DNA of 64,000 bases from Treponema sp. J25 (GTDB lineage: Bacteria; Spirochaetota; Spirochaetia; Treponematales; Breznakiellaceae): contig NZ_PTQW01000016.1 in NCBI RefSeq assembly GCF_004343725.1, positions 29,409-93,408 of the forward strand, given 5' to 3'. Positions 1 through 9,108 of the stretch are shown piece by piece. A model generated the notes under the pieces. That model worked only from the letters and a program-made list of their open reading frames with translations, ran no database searches and was not told the DNA's origin. Each line of letters begins with the position of its first letter. Position 1 is the first letter of the stretch. Made by a program: the position numbers and the translations under genes.

Positions 1-1
1 T

Positions 2-526
2 CGTTTGTTACCTCACCTTCATATAGAGTATCAGCGCAGTGAAGCAGAGGGAATTAAAACGAGCTGGAGCCGTTCTATCCTCCTGGTTCTGGCTATTACG
101 CTGCATAACATTCCAGAAGGATTGGCTGTGGGAGTGGGCTTTGGAGCCGTAGCTGCGGGGATCCCCTCTGCAGACTTAGCAGGGGCCATCGCCCTGGCAA
201 TCGGTATTGGACTGCAGAATTTCCCCGAAGGGGCCGCCGTTTCTATTCCCCTTAGGCGGGATGGGATGGGACGTTTTAAGGCCTTCTGGTATGGACAACT
301 TTCGGGCATTGTGGAACCTATCGCAGGGGTAGCGGGGGCGGCCTTGGTCGGATTGTTGCGGCCCCTTCTGCCCTATGCCCTTGCCTTTGCAGCGGGGGCC
401 ATGATTTACGTGGTGGCCGAAGAAGTCATTCCTGAATCCCGCCGAGAAGGGAACGAACACATTGCAACCCTAGGCCTTATTGTGGGCTTCGCGGTTATGA
501 TGACCCTCGATGTAGCACTAGGTTAA
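2..526 (+). CDS. ZIP family metal transporter, C-terminal part (5' end outside window)
   Basis: C-terminal portion of a ZIP (GufA/ZupT-like) divalent metal transporter that moves zinc, iron or manganese into the cytoplasm. The frame is open to the left edge, so the N-terminal membrane helices lie outside the window. Both metal-binding helix motifs are visible: H-N-x-P-E-G about 40 residues in and N-x-P-E-G about 35 residues later. They are followed by the family's late A-x-G-x-x-x-Y-V-x-x-E-E motif and a closing hydrophobic segment. It ends 10 bases before the next gene, so the two may be co-transcribed, although no functional link to sugar sensing is evident. The metal specificity cannot be read from the sequence. 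Confidence 0.9.
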   Translation, partial: RLLPHLHIEYQRSEAEGIKTSWSRSILLVLAITLHNIPEGLAVGVGFGAVAAGIPSADLAGAIALAIGIGLQNFPEGAAVSIPLRRDGMGRFKAFWYGQLSGIVEPIAGVAGAALVGLLRPLLPYALAFAAGAMIYVVAEEVIPESRREGNEHIATLGLIVGFAVMMTLDVALG

Positions 527-536
527 GCATAGAGCC

Positions 537-2771
537 ATGCCCGTTCGGACCTTTGGGTTTCTCGCAGCCCGCCTGGATGACCCCTATCAACATGCGGTGT
601 GGAACGGCGCGGCCGACGCGGCCCGCCAGTGGGGGGGAACCATCGTCTTTTTTGGTGGCCAGCGCCTCAAAAGTCCCATCGGATTCGAAGCGATGGATAA
701 TATCGCCTTTGATGTGGCAGAGCGAAGTAACCTTTCTGCCCTGGCGGTTATGACCAATGTCATTGCCACCTATATAAGCCAGCAGGAGCTATTGCGTTTT
801 CTTTCCCATTTTAAGGGGAAACCGGTGATTTCCATAGGGGTTAATCTCCCGGGAATTCCTTCGGTGTGCATCGATAACCGGGGGCCCATGGAAGAGTTAG
901 CAGAGCACCTGGTAAAAGTCCATAACCGGCGTCGTTTTCTCTTCCTGGCAGGCCCTTTCCGGCATCCCGAATCAATGGCCCGGCAAAAAGAATTTACCCA
1001 GAAAATCAACAAACTTCTGGGACCGGAAAGCCAGGTACAGGTAGAATATTGCAACTTTCAGGAAGATGAGGCAAGCAACACCATCGCTACCATCTTTTCC
1101 CAGAGCGTTCCCTTTGATGCGGTGGTAGCTGCCAATGATCAAATGGCCCTGGGGGCCCTGAAGACCCTTTCAGAATTGGGAATCTCCGTCCCCGAACAGG
1201 TGTCCGTCACCGGCTTTGATGATACCGAAGATAGCCGCTTCAGCATTCCCCCCCTCACCACGGTACGACAAAAGGCCTACGAACTGGGATTCCAGGCCAT
1301 TAATCAATTAGCCATCGCCCTGGATACAGAGCAAGCCCCCCAGACCGTCATGCTACCGGGGGTATCCTGTATTTACCGGGAATCCTGTGGATGTCGATCC
1401 CCGCATCTTACCGCTATAGATATCCCCGATGAACCCCTTTTTAAAGGAACCATGCCGGATCCTCTGGAACGCCTTGTGCACGAAGTGAATGCCACCCTCG
1501 CCCAGGGGAAAAACCCCGCGGGAATCGGCCATTACCATCTTACCCCGGGTCAGCAAGAACGGGCCCGAGTTATCGTTGCCGATGGGATAGCCCGGTATCA
1601 GGCAAATCTTCGACGTTCGGTAGAACGTCGGACCGCGGTGCTTCAAGAGATAGAGGCATCCCTGGTGGCATCCTTTTCACTCCCCGACATTTTAGCTGAA
1701 ATAGGCCGGGGCATCCGAACCCTGGGCATATCTGCCTGCTGGCTTGTGGTGTTTGCCTCTTCCGAACCCCGCCCTGTATGGGGACGGCTGTTACTTGCCG
1801 CAACGGGAGACCGGATCCGCATTCTTGCTCCCCGGGGGCTCCGTTTTCGCATCGCCGACATTATCCCCGGTGGACTTCCCTATCGCTGGGCCTCATACGT
1901 CTGTGAGCCCCTGCGATTTGGCAAAGAACGGCTTGGCTACTTTATCTGTACCGGCGATAGCGAAGACCGACGGGTCTTTGATGCCCTGCGGGATCAAATT
2001 TCCAGTGCTTTGAAAGGGGCCCTGTTAATGGCCTCTGAACGAAACCGGGAAGAAGAGCTTGAACAGGAGGTGCGATTACGAACAATAGAACTTTCAAGGG
2101 CCAACAAACGCCTTATAGAGGAAATTGAACGGCGTCGGGCCCTGGAACAGGAACTGCTCGCCATTTCCCACGAAATCATGGGTCGCATAGGCCGGGATAT
2201 CCACGACGATCTATGTCAGAACATTGCCAGTATCGGCCTTATGGCAGCCATTCTCGAAGGGAACCTTCGCCGCTTAGGAACCGCTGCCGGAGAAGAGGCC
2301 GCCCGGGCCGCCTCGGAAATTGCTGAGGAAGCAAGCCGCACCGCCCGCCACGCCAAGTATATTGCCCGGGGACTATACCCGGTGGATTTAGAGGACCGGG
2401 GTTTTATTGAAGCGGTCAAGGAACTGATTCACGCGGCCCAGGCCCGCAGTCAGGCTACCATTCAATTCCATGTAGAGGGATGTTTTTCTATCAAAAAATC
2501 AGATGTGGCCCTTCATTTGTACCGAATCATCCAAGAGGCCTTGAATAATGCTATTGCCCATGCTAAGGCTAGTAATATCACCGTATCCCTCAGAAAAATC
2601 CGGGAAACGGTCCTCATCGAAATTACTGATGACGGGATCGGGTTTTCCCTGCCCTCGAGTTCTGGCATGGGCTTACGAATCATGAAATACCGGGCCAGTG
2701 TCATTGGGGCTGAACTAGATATCCAGTCCAGCGAAAAGGGAACGACCATTATCTGCAGAATGGGGAGGTAA
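537..2771 (+). CDS. LacI-like sugar-binding domain fused to NarL-type sensor histidine kinase
   Basis: A 744-residue soluble signalling hybrid. Residues 1-285 are a periplasmic-binding-protein-like domain of the LacI/GalR repressor type (V-x-A-A-N-D-x-M-A-L-G-A-L, later V-S-V-T-G-F-D-D) without the usual DNA-binding helix-turn-helix. It ends in the signature RESCGC (residue 281 on). A GAF-like middle (about 360-500) and a coiled coil (about 500-545) follow. The HisKA_3 phosphoacceptor is His556 in RDIHDDL, and the ATPase domain has N-N-A and D-D-G-I-G-F boxes. There is no signal peptide or clear membrane helix, so ligand is presumably sensed in the cytoplasm. The partner is the response regulator 2 bases downstream. 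Xylosidase genes follow, making a xylo-oligosaccharide ligand plausible but unproven. The SD before the ATG is weak. Confidence 0.88.
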   Translation: MPVRTFGFLAARLDDPYQHAVWNGAADAARQWGGTIVFFGGQRLKSPIGFEAMDNIAFDVAERSNLSALAVMTNVIATYISQQELLRFLSHFKGKPVISIGVNLPGIPSVCIDNRGPMEELAEHLVKVHNRRRFLFLAGPFRHPESMARQKEFTQKINKLLGPESQVQVEYCNFQEDEASNTIATIFSQSVPFDAVVAANDQMALGALKTLSELGISVPEQVSVTGFDDTEDSRFSIPPLTTVRQKAYELGFQAINQLAIALDTEQAPQTVMLPGVSCIYRESCGCRSPHLTAIDIPDEPLFKGTMPDPLERLVHEVNATLAQGKNPAGIGHYHLTPGQQERARVIVADGIARYQANLRRSVERRTAVLQEIEASLVASFSLPDILAEIGRGIRTLGISACWLVVFASSEPRPVWGRLLLAATGDRIRILAPRGLRFRIADIIPGGLPYRWASYVCEPLRFGKERLGYFICTGDSEDRRVFDALRDQISSALKGALLMASERNREEELEQEVRLRTIELSRANKRLIEEIERRRALEQELLAISHEIMGRIGRDIHDDLCQNIASIGLMAAILEGNLRRLGTAAGEEAARAASEIAEEASRTARHAKYIARGLYPVDLEDRGFIEAVKELIHAAQARSQATIQFHVEGCFSIKKSDVALHLYRIIQEALNNAIAHAKASNITVSLRKIRETVLIEITDDGIGFSLPSSSGMGLRIMKYRASVIGAELDIQSSEKGTTIICRMGR

Positions 2772-2773
2772 AA

Positions 2774-3427
2774 ATGGCCTTCTATCCCTCTTTTATTATT
2801 GTGGACGATCACCCCCTCTACCGTCAGGGGGTAGTTACCCTCGTGCAACAGGAACTAAACCTAAAACTAGAAGGGGAAGCGGGATCCATAACCGAAGCGT
2901 TGGAGCTATTATCCCAGCGGCGGGTAGATCTGGCCATCATAGATATCTCATTGCAAGAAAAAAGCGGCCTCGAGCTTATCAAAATCATCAAAAACGACTA
3001 TCCGCAGGTAAAGGTCCTGGTGGTTTCCATGCACGAAGAATCCCTCTATGGAGAGCGGGCCCTGGCAGCGGGGGCCCTAGGCTACGTGATGAAACACGAA
3101 CGTCCCGAGGTTCTTTTAAACGCTATTCGAACCGTGTTAGATGGCCGTATAGCGGTAAGTGATCATTTGCGGGACCGAATGCTTTCTGGCATAGTGGGGG
3201 GGCACGCTTCCAAGGATCCCATAGAACGACTCTCAGACCGCGAACTGGAGGTCTTTCGGCTCATTGGCAAAGGATATAGCGCTGCGGAAATCGCCGAGGC
3301 CCTCCATCTTTCAGTTAAAACTATTAATGCCTATCGGGATCACATAAAAGAAAAATTGAATCTTAGCTCTGCTTCGGATCTCCGTCGCTATGCCGTCGAT
3401 TGGATAGCCAGTAGAGAACGATTATAA
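2774..3427 (+). CDS. LuxR/NarL-family response regulator
   Basis: A 217-residue two-component response regulator. The receiver domain (1-125) has the acidic pair Asp11-Asp12, the phosphoacceptor Asp57 (I-I-D-I-S) and the conserved Lys in Y-V-M-K. The C-terminal LuxR-type helix-turn-helix (about 150-217) carries L-S-x-R-E-L-E-V and the V-K-T-I-N recognition helix. A strong SD (GGGGAGG) lies just before the ATG, overlapping the end of the kinase gene, so the pair is one transcription unit. It is the cognate regulator of the LacI-domain kinase upstream. Likely targets are the xyloside genes that follow, an inference from position only. Confidence 0.92.
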   Translation: MAFYPSFIIVDDHPLYRQGVVTLVQQELNLKLEGEAGSITEALELLSQRRVDLAIIDISLQEKSGLELIKIIKNDYPQVKVLVVSMHEESLYGERALAAGALGYVMKHERPEVLLNAIRTVLDGRIAVSDHLRDRMLSGIVGGHASKDPIERLSDRELEVFRLIGKGYSAAEIAEALHLSVKTINAYRDHIKEKLNLSSASDLRRYAVDWIASRERL

Positions 3428-3432
3428 CAACG

Positions 3433-3462
3433 TTGACACAGGTTATGGGGTACCACTATAGG
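3433..3462 (+). promoter_or_regulatory. Candidate sigma-70 promoter upstream of the GH52 gene
   Basis: A consensus -35 box TTGACA (3433-3438) is followed after 18 bases by TATAGG (3457-3462). It starts 5 bases after the response-regulator stop codon and about 180 bases before the GH52 start, so it would begin a separate xylosidase transcript. It was identified by eye only. Confidence 0.45.
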
Positions 3463-3484
3463 TATTACGTCAAGAGGAGGAAAG

Positions 3485-3571
3485 GTGCTCAAACGCATAC
3501 CCCCCACAGGGCTCTTATTTCTCCTCTACTTCTTTATTTTCCTCACCAATCATAGGTCAAAGTACCGATAG
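3485..3571 (+). CDS. Putative 28-residue membrane peptide
   Basis: A short GTG-initiated reading frame with an excellent ribosome binding site (AGAGGAGG at 3473-3480, 4-base spacer). It encodes a basic N-terminus (M-L-K-R), a hydrophobic stretch of about 12 residues rich in Leu and Phe, and a basic C-terminus. That composition fits a small membrane peptide. It sits between the candidate promoter at 3433 and the GH52 gene, so it could also be a translated leader. No homologue is recognised, and the strong SD is the main support. Confidence 0.35.
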   Translation: MLKRIPPTGLLFLLYFFIFLTNHRSKYR

Positions 3572-3639
3572 GCAAACCCGGTCTCTCTCCGCTAGTATGG
3601 AAGCTAACTTTTTGAAACATTGTTTTATCGGAGGACATA

Positions 3640-5718
3640 ATGGCTGTGGTTGTTCCGGAAAAGGATTTTTATTCCCTCCACGGTATATGGGGTGCCTATG
3701 CATCGTTGGTAATCGGGCGTTTCAATAAAGGTGCAGGACTTGTTGTAGGAAACGTACAACCTCCTCAGCGGGCTCTTTTTGTGGGGTATCAATACGGGAA
3801 TGCTATTCCTCGTCTTTTACCTTTTTGCCCCTCCATTAAGGTAGGTCTTGGGGTAGAAGCCTATGTGGATCCTGATGCGCCTGCTCGTCCCTCTTTGGAG
3901 GTACCTCGCTATATTCTTTTTACGGAAGAAGAAATTCAGCGGCAGGTATCGTATAGCGGAGAACGATGGGATGCGGGCCAGCTTTCTATGGAAATTACTT
4001 CTTTTTTTGGAACTGTTCCCAATCCTGCCAATACCGAGACTCAGGTCCTTCAAAAACACCTGTGCCCCGCCATCTATGTGACCCTTACTTTTGACAACCA
4101 GACGGGAAAAGAAGAAATGCGGGGTATCTTTGGAATGCAGGGGATCCGGCGGCCCCTCTCTGATAGCACGGGGGGTAATCTCCTGGGATTCGCCCAGGGA
4201 ACAAGTTGGGGTTTTGCAACGGTACCATCTGAGGCAGTGGAAGAAGCCATGGACTGGCAGGTCCTGGAGGCGGTGTTCAATGGTCGTAGACCTCTCCGTC
4301 GCCTTGCTTCTGAAGGGGCTCTTCGCTTTACCATAAAACCGGGAGAAAAGAAAACCTTTATTATCGCCCTCGGGGTATACCGGGATGGGATTGTAACAGC
4401 GGGAAAACCCATGTACGCCTACTACACCAGTCTTTTCCGGGACCTGGAAGAGGTGCTCCAGTACGCCCTTCGCCATAGCCAGGAAGCTTTAGATCGAGCC
4501 CATAGGCTTGATATGGAACTAGACCGTTCATCCTTATCGGAGGATCGCAAATTTCTTTTATCCCATGCCGCACACAGTTACTGCGCCAATACGGAACTGT
4601 TGCTTTCCGAAACAGGGGATCCCTACTTTATTGTAAACGAAGGGGAGTATCAGATGATGAATACCCTGGATCTCACGGTAGATCAGGCCTTTTTCGAGCT
4701 CATCTACTCCCCCTGGACCGTAGGACTAGAACTGGAAGCCTTTCTGGAACGTTCTTTGTATCGGGATTCGTACGGGATTGCCTTTACCCATGACCAGGGG
4801 GTAGCAGACTGTTTTTCTCCTGTGGGAACTTCGTCCTATGAGCTACCCAACCTTTCTGAATGCTTTAGCTATATGACCTACGAAGAAACGGCAAACTGGC
4901 TCCTTACGGCCTGTCTCTACATCCATAATACCAATAACCGCCCCTGGTTTGAAAAACACCAGGAATATGTGCGGGGCGCCATTCAATCGATACTGGCCCG
5001 GGATGCAAACAAGGATGGCATCATGGATATCGATTCGGATCGCTGCGGTAAAGGCTCAGAAATAACCACCTACGATTCCTTAGATGCTAGCCTTGGTCAG
5101 GCCCGAAACAACCTTTATTTAGCCGTAAAGGCCTGGGGAGCCCTCATCTGCGGAGCCGAAATACTTAAGCGATATGGGGATGCAAACAAGGAAAATGCCC
5201 TAATTCAAGAAATCAGTCAGCAGGCCCAGGCCGCTGCTGCCACTATTGCCTCCCGGTTCATTGCAGAAGAAGGGTATATCCCCGCGGTCTTCGAAAATAA
5301 TAATCAATCCCGGATCATTCCGGCGGTAGAAGGCTTGATTTATCCCTATATCATTGATGCCAAAGAAGCAGTCTCAGAAAAGGGGCCCTTTGGTACTTTT
5401 ATAACCACCCTTAAAAAACATCTTTCTACGGTTCTCAAAGAGGGGCTCTGCTTAGATAGTACCTCTGGAGGATGGAAGCTTTCTTCTACCAGCAAAAACA
5501 CCTGGCTTTCCAAAATTTTCATCAATCAATTTGTGGCCGAGCGGATTCTCGGGTTTTCGGGGGAGAAAATTGAGCGGGATGGAATCCATGCCCGATGGCT
5601 CAGAACAAGTAGTTCCCAGTGGGCTGCCACCGACCAGGTAGAATCAAGTAGTGGGAAAGATTTGGGTTCCCGCTTATATCCCCGCCTGGTAACAGCCATT
5701 CTCTGGTTGAAGTATTGA
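3640..5718 (+). CDS. Glycoside hydrolase family 52 beta-xylosidase
   Basis: A 692-residue cytoplasmic enzyme (no signal peptide) releasing xylose from the non-reducing end of xylo-oligosaccharides. It matches GH52 along its full length, including the N-terminal G-x-x-G-A-x-A-S region. The nucleophile is Glu334 in V-N-E-G-E-Y, and the acid/base is the Asp of T-Y-D-S-L-D near residue 479. The family-typical S-L-G-Q-A-R-N-N-L-Y follows, and the end has W-K-x-S-S-T-S-x-N-x-W-L-S-K. Start chosen at ATG 3640 with SD CGGAGG. GH52 is a small family known mainly from Geobacillus and a few other bacteria. It is convergent with the alpha-xylosidase operon, separated by a terminator. The regulator pair just upstream is its likely controller. 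Confidence 0.93.
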   Translation: MAVVVPEKDFYSLHGIWGAYASLVIGRFNKGAGLVVGNVQPPQRALFVGYQYGNAIPRLLPFCPSIKVGLGVEAYVDPDAPARPSLEVPRYILFTEEEIQRQVSYSGERWDAGQLSMEITSFFGTVPNPANTETQVLQKHLCPAIYVTLTFDNQTGKEEMRGIFGMQGIRRPLSDSTGGNLLGFAQGTSWGFATVPSEAVEEAMDWQVLEAVFNGRRPLRRLASEGALRFTIKPGEKKTFIIALGVYRDGIVTAGKPMYAYYTSLFRDLEEVLQYALRHSQEALDRAHRLDMELDRSSLSEDRKFLLSHAAHSYCANTELLLSETGDPYFIVNEGEYQMMNTLDLTVDQAFFELIYSPWTVGLELEAFLERSLYRDSYGIAFTHDQGVADCFSPVGTSSYELPNLSECFSYMTYEETANWLLTACLYIHNTNNRPWFEKHQEYVRGAIQSILARDANKDGIMDIDSDRCGKGSEITTYDSLDASLGQARNNLYLAVKAWGALICGAEILKRYGDANKENALIQEISQQAQAAAATIASRFIAEEGYIPAVFENNNQSRIIPAVEGLIYPYIIDAKEAVSEKGPFGTFITTLKKHLSTVLKEGLCLDSTSGGWKLSSTSKNTWLSKIFINQFVAERILGFSGEKIERDGIHARWLRTSSSQWAATDQVESSSGKDLGSRLYPRLVTAILWLKY

Positions 5719-5775
5719 TAAATTTGGCAGGGGAAGGATAGCAGACCTTTTCTTTCCAATCCTTTTTTATTAACA

Positions 5776-5805
5776 TGGGGAGGTGCAGGCCCTCCCCAGG
5801 TTTTT
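5776..5805 (+). terminator. Rho-independent terminator of the GH52 gene
   Basis: An 8-bp perfect stem (TGGGGAGG at 5776-5783, CCTCCCCA at 5791-5798) with a 7-base loop, followed by GG and a T5 run. The U-tract is on the forward strand. The hairpin ends directly beside the stop codon of the convergent GH31 gene. Confidence 0.75.
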
Positions 5806-8269
5806 ATTCAATGGTAAGGGTGCATTGAGGTGTTTGGGGAATCAACCTCATCCCTTCCGGGACTAACTCTACCTTCCCCTGCCCCGAAACAAAAGCACCC
5901 TTCTTGTTAGCTCCAACAAGAAGGACTGACCAGTTTGTAAGCTTACCTTCCGCCTGAATTTCGTAGGTCTGTCCCCGGCGAAGCACCGAAAGCTGGGCAC
6001 AGGACTTTCCCTTTTCGTCAGGTATAACTACCCGGGCAGGTTCGTTTTCTTTTAATTGGTATACCCTGAACTCTACCCCATCGGCATAGGTATAATCGGG
6101 CCTCTCTTCTTCTGCTCCCAGAGGAAGAATGCTGTGGGGGCGCACTAAAAGGGGAATTTCCCGGAACGAACAGGTTTCTTCTATCCATCGGGGGCCTTCG
6201 ATGGTTTTACCGGTAAACCAGTGGGTCCAGCGCCCCGCCGGTACATAGTAGCGGACCCTACCGGAACCAGAAAACACGGGGGCCACAAGCAGGGCATCAC
6301 CGAGCATATATTGCAAATCGAGGTACGCACAGGTGGGATCCTCCGGGAATTCTACAAACAAGGGCCGTAGCATGGGAATTCCCTCTTGATGGGCCTCCAC
6401 GGCCTTCTGGTACAGATAGGGCATAAGTCGATACTTTAGGCGGGTAAAGTCTCGGGCTACCGTCACCGCTTCTTCATCAAAAAGCCAGGGAACCCGATAG
6501 GAACTAGACCCATGAAGACGGCTTAAGGGAGAAAGAAGACCAAAGGCAAGCCAGCGCTTGTACAAATCCGCCGGCGGCATTCCTTCGAAGCCCCCAATAT
6601 CGTGGCTCCAAAAGCCAAAACCACTAACCGCTAAGGAGAGCCCCCCCCGCAGGGTTTCCGCCATAGCTTCATAGGTCGATTCACAGTCCCCTCCCCAGTG
6701 GGCGGGGAAACGCTGGCTGCCTGCCGTGGCAGAACGAGCAAAGAGGACCGCCTGGCCGGTACCCTTTTTATCTTCGAGGACTTCAAACACGGTTTTGTTA
6801 TAAAGAAAAGAATAAAAATTGTGCATCTTCACGGGATCCGAACCATCATAGTAAACCACGTCGGTGGGAATTCGCTCCCCAAAATCGGTTTTAAAACAGT
6901 CCACCCCCATATCCACGAGCCGTGCGAGTTTTTCCTGGAACCACCGGCGGGCCCCGGGATGAGTAAAATCGATAATCCCCATCCCTGCTTGCCACATATC
7001 GGTCTGCCAAACATCCCCATTCGGTTTTTTAAGGAGAAAGCCCTGTCGGGACGCTTCTCTAAACAGAGGAGAGCGTTGCGCCACATAGGGATTAATCCAT
7101 ACACAAATCGAAAGGCCCTGACTTTTTAAGCGCCGGAGCATTCCTTCGGGGTCAGGGAAAGTCCGACTATCCCAGGTAAGATCAACCCAGTTATACTCCC
7201 GCATCCAGAAACAATCAAAGTGAAACACCCGCAGGGGGATTCCCCGACTCTTCATCCCATCGATAAAGGATTGGACCGTTTGTTCATCATAGGACGTAGT
7301 AAACGATGTGGTAAGCCAGAGCCCAAAGGCCCAGGAAGGGAGCAGGGCGGGTCGACCGGTCAGGAGGGTATACTTAGCAAGAATCTCCTTCGGGGTGGGG
7401 CCATAGATAAGGTAGTATTCCAGTGTTTCTCCCGGCACACTAAACTGAAGGCGGCTGATCTTCTCCGAGGCCACTTCAAAGGAGACCCGATCACAGGAAT
7501 TCACAAAAATTCCATAGTTCCGGTTCGAGATACAGAAGGGTACATTCTTGTAGGCCTGTTCACTGGCGGTTCCCCCGTCTTCGTTCCAGATATCCACAGA
7601 CTGACCATTTTTGATAAAAGGCCCAAAGCGCTCCCCCAGACCATAGATGCATTCCCCCGGAGAAAGTCGTAGCATATCCACCATATAGGGCTGTTTCTTA
7701 TCCACCACCATATAGCCGGTGGACTTACCATCCCAGGCCGTAAGGAAGTCCCCATCCCCCAGGGCTTGTACGTGCCAGCCCTGTCCACCTAAATCAACCT
7801 GAATCGAAAGACGGCCTGCCGTAAAGGTAGCCACCGGAGGCACAGGGGAAGGCACGGTATTCTGCGGGGCGTTGGGGGCCTTCCCATTCTGAGCAAGGAG
7901 TCGCTCGGCCGGGGTTATTCCATCAATTCGACGGTACACAGAGGGAGCTACAAGGCCCACCGTTTTCCCCGGGGAAGTTTTTTTCTCTTCCACATCAGGG
8001 AACAGTTCATAGTGGGGGCCCTGATCAACTGCCCCTTCAAAATGGGTAACCCGAACGCGCACCACATCTTCCATAGGAGCGCTGTATTCAATCTTGAGGA
8101 GGGTTCCGTTCAGCGTATCTCCCCGGTGATTCACCCGACGGGTCGGTGCATACACCACTAAGGCAGGCCGGCCAGCCTCATCACAGGTTTCTTCCACATC
8201 GTAGGCCTCCGCCACATAGGCGGCATCCACATTCTCTTTAATAAGCCAATAACCGTTCGTAAATTTCAT
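5804..8269 (-). CDS. yicI: Alpha-xylosidase, glycoside hydrolase family 31 (YicI-like)
   Basis: An 821-residue enzyme closely resembling E. coli YicI throughout. It hydrolyses alpha-1,6-xylosyl links such as isoprimeverose units of xyloglucan. The catalytic nucleophile is Asp462 in K-T-D-F-G-E-R-I-P and the acid/base is Asp528 in W-G-G-D. Their 66-residue spacing equals that of YicI (416 and 482). The family-wide H-F-D-C-F-W-M and R-L-H-G-S-x-S-Y-R-V-P-W segments are present. There is no signal peptide, so it acts in the cytoplasm on imported oligosaccharides. It is the last gene of the reverse-strand transporter operon, overlapping the upstream permease by 4 bases, which implies coupled translation. 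It carries an insertion of about 30 residues (P/A-rich, about 110-145) relative to YicI. Confidence 0.94.
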   Translation of the reverse strand: MKFTNGYWLIKENVDAAYVAEAYDVEETCDEAGRPALVVYAPTRRVNHRGDTLNGTLLKIEYSAPMEDVVRVRVTHFEGAVDQGPHYELFPDVEEKKTSPGKTVGLVAPSVYRRIDGITPAERLLAQNGKAPNAPQNTVPSPVPPVATFTAGRLSIQVDLGGQGWHVQALGDGDFLTAWDGKSTGYMVVDKKQPYMVDMLRLSPGECIYGLGERFGPFIKNGQSVDIWNEDGGTASEQAYKNVPFCISNRNYGIFVNSCDRVSFEVASEKISRLQFSVPGETLEYYLIYGPTPKEILAKYTLLTGRPALLPSWAFGLWLTTSFTTSYDEQTVQSFIDGMKSRGIPLRVFHFDCFWMREYNWVDLTWDSRTFPDPEGMLRRLKSQGLSICVWINPYVAQRSPLFREASRQGFLLKKPNGDVWQTDMWQAGMGIIDFTHPGARRWFQEKLARLVDMGVDCFKTDFGERIPTDVVYYDGSDPVKMHNFYSFLYNKTVFEVLEDKKGTGQAVLFARSATAGSQRFPAHWGGDCESTYEAMAETLRGGLSLAVSGFGFWSHDIGGFEGMPPADLYKRWLAFGLLSPLSRLHGSSSYRVPWLFDEEAVTVARDFTRLKYRLMPYLYQKAVEAHQEGIPMLRPLFVEFPEDPTCAYLDLQYMLGDALLVAPVFSGSGRVRYYVPAGRWTHWFTGKTIEGPRWIEETCSFREIPLLVRPHSILPLGAEEERPDYTYADGVEFRVYQLKENEPARVVIPDEKGKSCAQLSVLRRGQTYEIQAEGKLTNWSVLLVGANKKGAFVSGQGKVELVPEGMRLIPQTPQCTLTIE

Positions 8270-9108
8270 TTGATACTCCCTGCGGTGATTCCTTTAGTAA
8301 GAGTTCGTTGAAATAAAAAGAAAAATAACAAGCATGGAAGAATACCCAACAAGGCTGAGGCACTTGCCATGGTAGCATCCATGTTATGCTGTCCTTGAGT
8401 TACCGAAATAGCAATCGGCACAGTTTGCCGGTGATTTGAAATGAGTAAAATAAGGGGCAGAAAAAATTCGTTCCATGTCCAAATAAAAAAGAAAGTAAAC
8501 AAAACCGAAAGGGTTGGCATACTGATTGGAGCCACAATATAAAGAAGATTTTTCATTTTACCACAACCATCAACTTCGGCAGCTTCTAAAATATCTCGAG
8601 GGAAAGATGCAAACACAGAGCTGAGTAAATACGTTCCAAAGGCGCTCTGAATAACAGAGAACACAATTATAACAGCTATTTGTCTATCATATATTTTTAA
8701 TAATTTAGCTAAATAATAAAGAGGATACACAAGAGCTTCATGCGGCAAGGTATTAGCAACAACAAAAAGTACAAGAAAAACTATCCGCCCCTTAATTCGT
8801 CCGAGGCCTAATGCATAGGCATTTAAGAGAGAGAGCAACACACCTATTATTGCCACAGAAAAACTAATGGCAAAACTATTTATGAGTTTATTGGAAAAAT
8901 CTACTCGTTGCCAGAAAGATATAATCCCATTAAATGAGAACAATCTTGGCCAGGTCAACGGACCATATTGAGCATAATCCGCAGGTGTCTTAAAGGCATT
9001 AATGAATACTATATAGAAAGGGAATAACATGATTAATAAGACTATACTTACTAGAATTGCCGCGGCTATTTTCTTAAGGGATTCTAAGGATGTTCGATAT
9101 TGTTTCAT
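8266..9108 (-). CDS. CUT1 sugar ABC transporter permease (MalG type)
   Basis: A 280-residue inner-membrane permease with about six hydrophobic segments and the cytoplasmic EAA loop (E-A-A-E-V-D-G-C-G) that docks the ATPase. It pairs with the MalF-type permease directly upstream (1-base overlap) and overlaps alpha-xylosidase by 4 bases. The linkage to GH31 and the LacI regulator suggests import of xylosyl oligosaccharides, possibly xyloglucan fragments. No ATPase gene lies in the operon. Confidence 0.92.
   Translation of the reverse strand: MKQYRTSLESLKKIAAAILVSIVLLIMLFPFYIVFINAFKTPADYAQYGPLTWPRLFSFNGIISFWQRVDFSNKLINSFAISFSVAIIGVLLSLLNAYALGLGRIKGRIVFLVLFVVANTLPHEALVYPLYYLAKLLKIYDRQIAVIIVFSVIQSAFGTYLLSSVFASFPRDILEAAEVDGCGKMKNLLYIVAPISMPTLSVLFTFFFIWTWNEFFLPLILLISNHRQTVPIAISVTQGQHNMDATMASASALLGILPCLLFFFLFQRTLTKGITAGSIK

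Noticed and set aside
3817..4476. 219-codon reverse-strand open frame inside the GH52 gene
   Set aside because: It lies wholly antisense to a clear enzyme gene, has no SD or recognisable domain, and its composition is that of a shadow frame.
7220..7672. 150-codon forward frame within the GH31 gene
   Set aside because: Shadow of the alpha-xylosidase reading frame; no SD or domain.
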